From Prinia subflava (lineage: Eukaryota > Chordata > Aves > Passeriformes > Cisticolidae), in NCBI RefSeq assembly GCF_021018805.1, contig NC_086283.1:24383287-24447286 (forward strand): 64,000 nt of DNA, written 5' to 3'. The notes under the pieces are model-generated. The model saw only the letters and a program-made list of their open reading frames with translations. It was not told where the DNA came from and searched no databases. Shown here piece by piece: positions 47,267-56,186 of the stretch. Positions within the stretch are counted from its first letter, which is position 1; the number at the start of each line of letters is the position of its first letter. Both the position numbers and the translations under genes were made by a program.

Positions 47267-50200
47267 GAATATGATAAAAAAAGGAAAACACGTGGCATTC
47301 TAAAAGCAAATCGGAACCTTTCTGTAGGACACAGTTTAAAATTGCTTTATTTTTACAAATCTTAAAAATATGTCCTGACAGAGTATTTACCTTTCCCCCC
47401 TCCTTTCTTTTCATTTGGAGTGTAAAGCAACAGGATTGGTTTATGAGTTCACTGTTGCCTTCTGGCTTTTTAGCCTTGAGGAACTGTATTTTCAGTTTTA
47501 CTCTACTGTTAAAATATGTATTCTTATGTATTTCTATGAAGAGGCTGTCCCATGAGTTGGTGATTTAACAAAGGCAAATCTGAGGACAGCCCCGTCCCCT
47601 CAGCTTTGCAGAAATTTGTGGAAGGTTGTACCCAAGGAGAGGATGCTGTGCTGGCATCATGTCAGGTGTGTGGGGGACAGGCCACTTTTGGAGAGCCACG
47701 GAGCTGCAGCTCATGAGCCCAACACAGACCCACTGAGCAATAGCTGGAGGTGCTTCCCAGGCACTGCAAAAGGATTACAGCAGTCTGGACTGTGAAGGGC
47801 AACGAGGAGAGAGCTCAACGTCTGGAGAAAATAGGAAGAGGAATGACCCGTGAAACCACATTTCTGGCTTCACCACCGCTGGCTTGCTCACACACAGCAG
47901 TGACTCATCACCACCCAGAGACCCAGAGACCTGCTCAGATGCTGATCCTGCAGGCAGGAGATGCAGCATCAGAGGGGATAACCAGCAGAGAGGGCTGGTG
48001 GGAACGTGACGGGCTGCAGGCAGTGAGTGTGGCACAGTGTAGCAACAGCATCTTCCCGTGTGGTGCTGTTCAGCTCCTGGGCCAAGCTCTTCCAAATGGC
48101 TGGTGATCTGGTACCATGTCTGCAAGCCAGAGAGATGCTTCTGCCAGAAATCCCAACAGCCTCCTTGTTGTATCAATTATATTTCAGTGCAGCCCTACTT
48201 CTGCTTCAAAACTGGTAATTGCTTTGGAAAATGTCCTTTACTCCTTTGAAACACCATCACACCAACGCCTTTTGTTTCTACTAAAGTAATAGCTAAAAGC
48301 TGAGGGATGGCAGAAAATCAGAAATTTCTGAGAAAGGTCCTCAGGATTTGCCTCTGAGTCATCTCTATATTGGCAGGAAAACCTGGCAAAAAAGAAAAGT
48401 ATCTCTGCAGGTTCTGAAACAGCCCCAGAATTAGGAGTCTGGGCCAGGTGGACAGATCCAACCCCTAAGACACATTTCACTGGAACCTGACGGGGCTGAG
48501 ATCAAAAGCTGTCATTGCAGTTATGTAACTGGTGTGACACGACCTTCTTGAATGAGCTGCATGTGAGAGCAGCCCCTGGTGTTCCAGTAGCCATTTGAGC
48601 CCTGAGGAGCTGGTCCCTACCCTGCAACTCCCATGCTGAACACCATAAGGCACGATAAGTGGATTAGCAAAACCTCTGGAAGAGGCGAAGAAGAAATGAC
48701 ACTAGGTCTTAAGCTGGTTTTGCACGTATTTACGCAAATGATGTCCTCAGCTAGACAGTAACTGAGGTGAAATCTGGGCTATCCCTGCTGCCCTGGCTCA
48801 GCAGTCTGCTGCAGGCTTCCTGGCAGAGGAGAGCCTGGTCTGTAGCTCAGGCAGACACCGGGAGTCAGAGCCAATCAATTATGGCAGTGGGGACAGCCCA
48901 CAAGAGTTGGTGATGGCTGTGCAGCATCCACACTGTGGCTACAGTGGGGAGGCTTTGGCTGCTGGGGGTGGTGCTGCAGGCCCACCCTGGCATCCACAGG
49001 ATGTTCCAGACTCCTCACTCCATCCATGGCTTGGAGATGCTCCTTTGTCACCTCTCGGGGTGCTCCCAGTCCCGCCTCCCTGTTGGGCACAGCACCGGGC
49101 ACAATTCCTCTCTCACAATGGTGAGATGGGGATTGCAATTGTTCCTGGCCCCTGCTTGTGCCATCTGTGTGTTCCCTGAACATCCCTGCAGGATCTGTGT
49201 CTTAGCAGGTTAATTTAATAAGAGCCTGCTTTATCGTTGCTGGCTGCAGGCACAGCACAGAGCAGCTGAGTCCATCAACAGCACAGAGCTGCTCTGGCAG
49301 CAATCGAATCCTGCCCGGATATTCATTCGGGAAGGTTGTTTTGCTGAGAAAGGGCAAACCCTCCTGGGGCAGCACTAAGGGTTCAGCCCTGCTTCTTTCT
49401 CCTTGGCAGGAGCTGTGGATAAAGTGGCAGCAGAGATTAAATCGGGCCTTTGACCTGGGATGTGCCACACCTCACCAGGAGGAGATGGTGATTGCGAGGG
49501 AGTGGCAGAGGTGGTATTGGCAGGAGGTGCCCTGCACGGCTAGCTCAGGGCTTGGCCATTTATGGCAGAAGCAGCTCTTCCCATCCAGAGTTTCAAAACC
49601 TTTTACATCACCAGCTATTTTTGTGGCTTGGCATATATGTGGTAGGTGAAAGAGCTGTGCAAACTGTTTAATGAAGGGAATGACTTGTCTTAAAGGATAA
49701 CAAACAACCTGGTGCACTTCGAGATTGGTCCTTTTTTCCAGCTGTAGGCATCTATGCACAGATCTAAAGCGCTATGAGCTGGGAAATAAATCTTGGCAAT
49801 CCAAAGAAATACTGGAGGAGGGAAAAATATCCAGTTTCCCAATCCCGTGTCCACCTGCTTGGGCTTCCCCTCAGCCCAAGAGTGATGCGTTGCTGGTTAA
49901 AGTCAATTTCACAAAAATATATTTGGCTTTTCTTCCGCTGTGCTCCTTGCCCCTTCCTCTCCCGCAGTCACTCCTCCACCCATCACAAACACAATGGACC
50001 AGCAGTGCCACAAAGGCGTGCACATAATGAACCTAAGTGACCGTGTAATCTTATTATTGTCACCCTCATCCTCCCTTGCCCCTTTTATCCCTCCCCCCAT
50101 TTGTCACTGTCGCCGATTGTGTCATGGTTAAAATTAGATGGGAAGCTCCTCTGGGAGCAACTGCGGCTTTCCTTTATCCCAAGCACCCTGAGTGCATTAA

Positions 50201-50847
50201 GGTACTTTGCAACAACTCGTGATTTCTAATGGGGTTAAAGTAGGAGGCAGCATGTTTTAATGCTCACCTTTTTACATTTTCAAGCTGATTCACCAGCCAC
50301 ATGAAAATCTTCCATGCAGGCACATCTGCCTCCTGCCAGAAATTCTTTTGACAACACAATTCTGGAGGCAACGACGAAGGCAGGAGAGGGCTTTTTACTT
50401 ACATGAAATAAATAAAAGTGAATCAAATTTGGTGTAACTTAGGTAAGATTTGTTCTGGAGGATATAAGTCCTCACTGACCTTTTCCCATAATGCACATGT
50501 TCTCTTTATGGAAAGGAAATAAATAAAATAAAGCTGTTCGTGAAAACAGCCGCAAGCAGAGTCACCTCCTCAGTACTTCTGGGTGGGCTTAGCCTTGACC
50601 AGGCACCTCTCTAGGGCTGCTGGAAGCCCAGGATAGACACAGTGCGGCAGCTGTGTCTGCCTTGGACTTGCAATCAAACAGGTGATGCAGAGAGGAGAGG
50701 GACAAACCCAGCACCTCACGTGCTTGCTGAAATTCCGCACGCTGCTGGGAGCAGCAGAAACAGATGTGGCTATATTGGAGAGGAGCTTCTCCTATGGGTG
50801 GGAATCATCGAGTTGGGTTTGAAGCGACTGCGGGATTTTATTTTAGG

Positions 50848-51028
50848 AAAAAAAACCAAAAAAACCCCCCCCCAACCCCCCCCCCAAAAAAAAAAACCAA
50901 AAAACCACAAACAAACAAAAAAAACCACACAAAAAAACCCACAAAAAACCCAAAAAACCCAACCAAACAAACAAAAAATAAACCACCACAAAAAACAAAA
51001 AACCAAAAAAGCAAAAACCCCAAAACCA
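50848..51028. repeat. 181-nt A/C-only tract
   Basis: Apart from one T and one G the plus strand contains only A and C, including C9 and C10 runs at 50865-50873 and 50876-50885 and many A5-A8 runs. The opposite strand is G/T-only. It lies about 0.3 kb upstream of the CR1 fragment that precedes the RAP2C promoter. Apparent Lys/Pro/Asn-rich or Phe/Trp-rich frames across it are artefacts of composition. Confidence 0.9.
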
Positions 51029-51325
51029 GACGTCGATTGTTTTTAGTTACGTCCTCGTAAGAACGGGGGAGTTTCACCGGCGGGGGAGGCGGCGGGGCCG
51101 GGGGTGGCTCTGGTGCCGTGCTGACACCTGCTGTCAGCCCTGCTCAGCGGAGCCGCCGAGCCCCGCATCCCGGGCTCGGCCGGGAAAACTCGTGCCGGCT
51201 CTGGGAGGATTCCCGTGGAAAGGGCTCCGACGGAAACAGGGGAAAGCGCCTGGCAGCCGAGGCTTGTGGCAGCCGTGGCAGCGCACAGACACGGGGCGAG
51301 GCTCGCAGGTAGAGGTAACAACTTC

Positions 51326-51710
51326 CACGGAATCACGGAGCGGTGTGGGTTGGAAAGGTGATCTCGTTTCACTCCCTGCCACGGATGACCTTGGACACTT
51401 CCAGGGATCGGGGCAGCTTCTCTGCGCGGTCTGTGCCAGGACCACCCTGACACTAAAGATCTTCTTCCTACTATCTAATCTAAACCCACATTCTTTCAGT
51501 CCGAACCCATTCCCCCTTTCCTGTCACTGCACGTATTTGTAAAGTCTCTTTCCGTCTTTCCTGTAAATTCCCATCAGGCACCGGAAGGGGCATTTGATCA
51601 CCCCGAAGCTTTCTCATCTCCAGGCTGAACAATCCCGATTCTCCCAGCCTTTCCACACATTGGAGGCGCTCCATCCCTCTGATCAGCCTGGTGACCCCAT
51701 CCGTCACCAG
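51326..51710 (-). mobile_element. CR1 LINE 3'-end fragment, reverse orientation
   Basis: The plus strand reads as the complement of an avian CR1 3' end. GGAATCACGGAGCGGTGTGG and GTTGGAAAGGTGATCTCG come first. ACACTTCCAGGGATCGGGGC, TTCTTCCTACTATCTAATCT and CATTCCCCCTTTCCTGTCAC follow. It ends with TCTCATCTCCAGGCTGAACA and CCATCCCTCTGATCAGCCTG. The element is therefore on the minus strand with its 3' terminus at about 51326. It is diverged, and several changes create CpG. It abuts the RAP2C CpG island. Confidence 0.9.
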
Positions 51711-51953
51711 CCCAGAGGGCTTCCAGCGACGAAGGACCGCGGTGCAGGCGCCCCGCTCTCAACACCCGCCGGTGTCATGGACCGGGTCCCCCGCGGGTCT
51801 TTTCCCGGCAGGGAGCTCCGAGGAGTTTGTTAAGACGTTCAAGTTATCGAGTGCCGAGCGGGAGCTCGTGGAGGGACAACGCGCGCCCCCCGGAGCCGCC
51901 CCTGCCGGGGCGGCGGCCGTGGCCGCCATGTTGGGCGGCCGGGCGGGGAGCGC

Positions 51954-52041
51954 GCCTCGGTGCCTCATGCAAATCTGTCCCCCGGCACAGCGCGGGCGCC
52001 TCGGTGCCACACTCAAATCTGCCCCCCGGCTCAGTTCGGGC
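51954..52041 (+). repeat. 44-bp imperfect tandem duplication in RAP2C promoter
   Basis: Two adjacent units start at 51954 and 51998. Each opens with GCCTCGGTGCC, continues with CAAATCTG.CCCCCGGC.CAG, and ends in CGGGCG. The units differ at scattered positions. The first unit carries the octamer ATGCAAAT, which in the second reads CTCAAAT. Confidence 0.85.
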
Positions 52042-52296
52042 GGGCCGTGACGCAGCACGCCGGAAGTGAGCGGGAGGTGACGGGGCGAGGCCGTCTCCGG
52101 TGCCTCAGCAAAACCCTTCCGGGTGGGGGTGGCCCTGGCGGGCGGGTCCCGCGGCCGAGGCGGCGATGGCGGGAGCGCGGCGGTGAAGAAGCGCAGCGGG
52201 GCTGGGGCCACGCCGGGCACTGACGGGGGTCTCGCTCCCCCCAGGACGGCGCGGGAGCAGTCGGACCTCGCCCTTCATCTGAGGCGGGCCGGGGCT

Positions 52297-52326
52297 ATGC
52301 GAGGGCCGCGGTGCCGCCTGCCCTAG
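52297..52326 (+). CDS. upstream ORF in RAP2C leader (9 codons)
   Basis: ATG at 52297 opens a nine-codon frame (MRGPRCRLP) that ends at TAG 52324-52326, 35 nt before the RAP2C start. If the mRNA begins upstream of it, it could damp translation of RAP2C, whose own start has a C at position -3. Whether it is in the mRNA is unknown. Confidence 0.4.
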   Translation: MRGPRCRLP

Positions 52327-52361
52327 GCCCGGGCCCGGCGGGGAGCGGCGAGCGGGGCCCG

Positions 52362-52634
52362 ATGCGGGAGTACAAGGTGGTGGTGCTGGGCAGCGGGGGG
52401 GTGGGGAAGTCCGCCCTGACGGTGCAGTTCGTCACCGGGACCTTCATCGAGAAGTACGACCCCACCATTGAGGACTTCTACCGCAAGGAGATCGAGGTGG
52501 ACTCGTCCCCCTCGGTGCTGGAGATCCTGGACACGGCGGGCACCGAGCAGTTCGCCTCCATGCGCGACCTCTACATCAAGAACGGGCAGGGATTCATCCT
52601 CGTCTACAGCCTGGTCAACCAGCAGTCCTTCCAG
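52362..52634 (+). CDS. RAP2C: RAP2C coding exon 1 (residues 1-91)
   Basis: The exon has 273 nt in phase 0 and runs from [10 protein letters not shown] to LVNQQSFQ. It holds the P-loop, switch I, switch II and the effector region. The donor is CAG|GTAACC. The exon is very GC-rich, being part of the CpG island, whereas exon 2 is not. The run GGGCAGCGGGGGGGTGGGG at 52388-52406, encoding the P-loop, is a canonical G-quadruplex pattern. Confidence 0.97.
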
Positions 52635-54669
52635 GTAACCTGGGATGTGTCCGGTGTCCCGTCCTGGGATGGAGCCGGCCCTGTCCCGGGGAAGGCGCTG
52701 GGCCGAGGAGGAAGTTTTAGGGGTAGCCACGTGTGCGTAGAAGCGCTTTATCTCCGAAGGGCCAAAAGTGTAAATGCCCAGCTTGAAAGCGCGCTTACCG
52801 GCCCTTCTTCCTGATGGAAAACTGCTTGCTTTGCAGGTACTTATCAGGGTGCCACCACTGTTAAATCCCACGCAGTGCTGGAGAACAATGACTAGCTCCC
52901 ACTTCCCCAACAGAAATCTCTTGGCAATCCCCTTTTGTGAAGAAATCACTCGATATTAAAATCGAGACTTCCCCTTCCAACCCCCTCTCCTTCCTAAAAG
53001 GCATGTTTCTGCAGTTGCTCTTGGAGAGAGTCTCATTGTTCTGCAGTTGTGACTTGTTAAATGGGCTGCTATTTTCCGCTCCCTCCCCCCAAAATATATT
53101 CCTGTCCAGCACGAGCTCGATGCTCTCACAGCGTAGGTGGAGTGCTGGAGAGGAGAACCAGCTATATGCCATAATTTGTAGATCTGGATTTAATTTCTAC
53201 TATTGAAACTCTCCAAAAGAAGGAAGTGTCTCAGCCAGTAACTGGTCTAAGCTGCCTGTGGAAGCGGGGCTTTGTTTTTGGGCAGTAAGTGAGTTTAGCA
53301 GTACTCCGTGCAGCGCAGGGATTTGCAGCGCCTGCCTTGGCTTGGGCTGCCGAGCTGGGTGTGTTCCAGCTGCTCGGCAAGACCTTGCACACCCCCGCGG
53401 TTTGCTTCTGCTGAAGGCTAAACCTTGTCTTAGCAGAGGCCTCGAAAGAACCCTGTGCAAGCTGAAGACATGCTTATCTCTGGAAAACAACAGCAGTGAC
53501 ACTGGGATGCTTCTGCTCCCATTTGCACTGATTTTTGGGTTCCAGTCAGCCCACATTGAGCTCATTGGGTTCCAATGAGCCCGCATTATTTGAGGAATGG
53601 ACATACAGTAATCCACCTCGTTAATATCTAATTATTCCCGTCTGTCTGTAGAGTGTTTGCTCTGAAGGCTGTAGGTGTAAACCACTCTAGAGTTCTTTAC
53701 ACAGTGGTAACTTCAAACGCTGGGCTTGCTTTGTCTCAGAACTATGCAAGAATTTGTAGTACTGATAGTAACTTAAAAGACTCAGGGGACAGAGGAGGCT
53801 GACTCAGACTTTCAAGTGCAAACTTCCCATGTCGGCTCAGACTTGAATAAATGCATCTCTAGGTAATAAAATCTCTTTACAGCATCTAATTTGGTTACTT
53901 ACATGTGATTAAATGTGTTCACAATGAATTATTCTAGGCATTCCAGAACTGAGAAGGCTTTATTTAAATTGATGGGTTTCTTCACAAACTTCCTAAATGG
54001 TTGTATAATGGCATGGCCCTGCTAGGGTTACAGGTCCTCAGACTTGAGACGACTTCTTCAGAAAGCTTAAACCAGCCTTCAGAGCAGCAGTACTGTGTCC
54101 TCCTCTGGCTGAACCGACTGTCTGAGAGCACAGCAGTCACTTTCTGTTTGTGTATGCACATAAATTCTATAAAATGTGTATGCTTTTATATAAAAGAAGA
54201 AGTAACTTAGTGATAGGTAGTAAATTTTCTCAGAATTCCAGATCGGTGTGGCTGTGAGTTTAAGAAGTCTTCTGATGTATTTTTAACGTTCAGTTGCACG
54301 TGAGGGTTATTAAAATGTGTTTCTCTAGTGGTTCTGTAGCAATTCTGTGTGATTCCTTGCATGTACTAACTAGCTGCTTTGTTTGACCAGGACATCAAGC
54401 CGATGAGGGACCAGATTGTCCGGGTGAAGAGATACGAGAAGGTTCCTCTGATCCTAGTGGGCAATAAAGTGGATCTGGAGTCGGAGAGGGAAGTCTTATC
54501 TGCAGAAGGCAGAGCCCTGGCTCAGGAGTGGGGCTGTCCCTTCATGGAGACGTCAGCCAAGAGCAAAACAATGGTGGATGAACTGTTTGCTGAGATCGTC
54601 AGGCAAATGAACTATGCCTCCCTGCCTGAAAAACAAGATCAGTGTTGTACAACTTGCATCGTCCAGTGA
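52362..54669 (+). CDS. RAP2C: RAP2C, Ras-related small GTPase (two coding exons)
   Basis: Joining 52362-52634 and 54391-54669 gives 183 residues, the full RAP2 length. RAP2 GTPases switch between GDP and GTP at plasma and endosomal membranes, and act through effectors such as TNIK, MINK and MAP4K4 in cytoskeletal and Hippo signalling. Motifs are the P-loop GSGGVGKS (10-17), switch I YDPTIEDF with the RAP2-specific Phe39, DTAGTE with Thr61, NKVD (116-119) and ETSAK (144-148). The tail has Cys176-Cys177 for palmitoylation and a C-terminal CIVQ box for prenylation. [12 protein letters not shown] identifies RAP2C against RAP2A (CCSACNIQ) and RAP2B (CCSACVIL). The start MREYKVV is the family start and no in-frame ATG lies upstream. 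Confidence 0.97.
52635..54390 (+). other. RAP2C: RAP2C intron (1.76 kb)
   Basis: A single intron splits the coding region between Gln91 and Asp92. It has a consensus donor GTAACC and acceptor GCTTTGTTTGACCAG. No repeat, RNA gene or further exon was recognised in it. Open frames at 53200-53616 are chance. Confidence 0.9.
54391..54669 (+). CDS. RAP2C: RAP2C coding exon 2 (residues 92-183 and stop)
   Basis: The exon has 279 nt with its stop, in phase 0. It starts [20 protein letters not shown] and carries the guanine-specificity NKVD and ETSAK motifs. It ends with the lipid-modified tail CCTTCIVQ followed by TGA at 54667-54669. As I recall, the last four residues in human RAP2C are CVVQ; Ile for Val at the first aliphatic position keeps a farnesylation-type CaaX box. 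ESEREV and KSKTM read as in RAP2A, while the tail is RAP2C. Confidence 0.97.
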   Translation, partial: DIKPMRDQIVRVKRYEKVPLILVGNKVDLESEREVLSAEGRALAQEWGCPFMETSAKSKTMVDELFAEIVRQMNYASLPEKQDQCCTTCIVQ

Positions 54670-55141
54670 GAGAAATAAAGAAAAACCTCAACCATGGCCA
54701 TACAGAGCAGGTTGGTGGAACAGTCATAACTAACTGAGGTGCCTAAACGTGGTGTTTCGGTCAGAGGTAAAGGGAGTCTGAAATGAGGCAGTCTAACCTG
54801 GAGGCAGCCATCCTCCAAAAGAGATGAGAGCTTATGAACATAATTGAGTCAAATGGACTTCGTGTGTTACTAGGGTTAGTCAGGGAATGCTGCATTTGCT
54901 TGCAGTAATTTTACAATGACACAAAGTGAGTGATCTCATCTGCACCTGTTTTGACTGTCAGTGCTGGATTTGATGCTGTGTTATTCTGCATAAGTGTTTT
55001 GTGATGTTGCAGTGGGTTTATTGTTGTAGCTGGTATCCGAATTATTTTCAAGTAATGGGAGTTACCTTGGAGTTCAGTGGGATTATTGTGACCAAGTTTC
55101 CCACTGGTTTTTGTGAGAAGATTTTGAGCTTGTTTAAAAGA

Positions 55142-55147
55142 AATAAA
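55142..55147 (+). terminator. RAP2C: candidate proximal polyadenylation signal of RAP2C
   Basis: AATAAA lies 0.47 kb after the stop and is followed by GTTCTGTGGTACAG, a weak GT-rich downstream element. A still earlier AATAAA at 54674-54679 is only a few nucleotides from the stop and less likely to be used. Confidence 0.4.
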
Positions 55148-56180
55148 GTTCTGTGGTACAGAAACTGACAGTACCCTTCTGCCTTATCAGTGGAGTAAGT
55201 TTCTCTGGCAAGAGAACTACCCTGAGTGGTGAGAAGTGGCTCAAAGCCCACGTGTAATAGTCAAGGGCGTGCACAAAGTGCTCTTCATCTCAAATCTCCA
55301 GAGCAGAGAACGCACTGTAAAATGGCTTCCCAGTGCGTGACTCTCCTTTCCCAGTGCCTCGTAAGAGGTGTGATGGGAGTGCAGCTTTCAGAGGGCCCTC
55401 TGTAAAGCTTCCCATGTGTCAGGTGTTGCTTTGGTTTCTATTTTTTTCCTCCAGGACAGCTTCCTTTGGCCTTCCACGTGTGGTCTTTTTCAGCACCTTT
55501 TTCACCTGACTGGGAATGGGCCTGTTCCTGCCCCTGTGCACTCTCGTGAGGTGGTTCTGAACCCCCACCCCCAGTCCCGTTTCCCCTGTAGCTGTTGCAG
55601 GTCTTGTTTCAGTGCTGGCTCGAATCCACGTTCCTGCAAAGCACTGTTGGTGGCTCTGTGCAGCCAGCTGGTCCCTCAGACCTCCAGTTGTCTGTTGGAC
55701 CTGTTCTTGCTAACAACTTGTCCTGATCTCTGAGGGCAAGTGCAGGAATGGGGGAGGATGTGGGAATTCAGGGGAAGGAACTGCCCCTCCTGACAGCTGC
55801 ACTGCTTGAGGCTCAGACTCCCACTGCCATGTTAGTAACTTGCTTAACTCAAAGGAGCTTTTTGTGTCTGAGTGACAAGAGGCAAAATAGGTTATTACTG
55901 GAAGCTTTGGAGCATGTATCCTCTTTAATCTTGAGTGCAAGGTCAGAGAGTGAAGTCTCAAAGCTTGTCTTTGAGATTGTTATCAAATGCTTTGTAAATA
56001 TGAAGTTTTAGGTGCTCATGGGCCTAGCACTGTCATGCTACAGATAATAAATAATGTTTTTATCTCCAGTTCTGTGAAATTAGGAAGAGCTGCTGTCACT
56101 GTGTAAGAGGTGGGTGTAAGTTTGATATCTGCTTGTTGAAAGGTGAGTGAGCTTGTTGTTTTGGAGCAGAAGAAAATCCA

Positions 56181-56186
56181 AATAAA
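56181..56186 (+). terminator. RAP2C: candidate polyadenylation signal of RAP2C
   Basis: AATAAA is followed by GTCTTTCACTGTAC. Together with AATAAA at 56046-56051 it would give a 3' UTR of about 1.5 kb. Confidence 0.4.

Larger units (their letters stand above)
39150..51325. other. MBNL3-RAP2C intergenic region
   Basis: This is about 12 kb between the inferred end of MBNL3 and the CR1 fragment upstream of RAP2C. Many open frames occur on both strands because 39.5-46.9 kb is fairly GC-rich; none shows a recognisable domain or a splice-supported exon. Items with their own entries are a poly(A) run, a purine-rich block, a 12-bp-arm inverted repeat and a 181-nt A/C tract. The AT-rich segment 46,980-47,520 and the segment 50,020-50,280 have the look of conserved noncoding DNA, which is only an impression. 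Confidence 0.65.
51730..52700 (+). promoter_or_regulatory. RAP2C: RAP2C CpG-island promoter and 5' leader
   Basis: This is a dense GC/CpG region that includes the first coding exon of RAP2C. It has no TATA box near a plausible start, as usual for such promoters. Visible sites are a YY1-type motif on the minus strand (GCCGCCATGTTG at 51922-51933), an ETS/GABP site (CCGGAAGTG at 52060-52068), a second ATGGCGG at 52166-52172, and an octamer ATGCAAAT at 51967-51974. The transcription start cannot be fixed by eye. A possible spliced leader is suggested by CTCCCCCCAG at 52235-52244. CpG islands often drive divergent antisense RNAs, but none is demonstrable here. Confidence 0.75.

Noticed and set aside
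50642..51077. Lys/Pro/Asn-rich and Phe/Trp-rich frames
   Set aside because: They are translations of the A/C-only tract and its G/T complement, and are artefacts of composition.
52323..52949. 208-codon minus-strand frame
   Set aside because: It is the antisense shadow of RAP2C exon 1, whose GC-rich third positions remove stops on the other strand.
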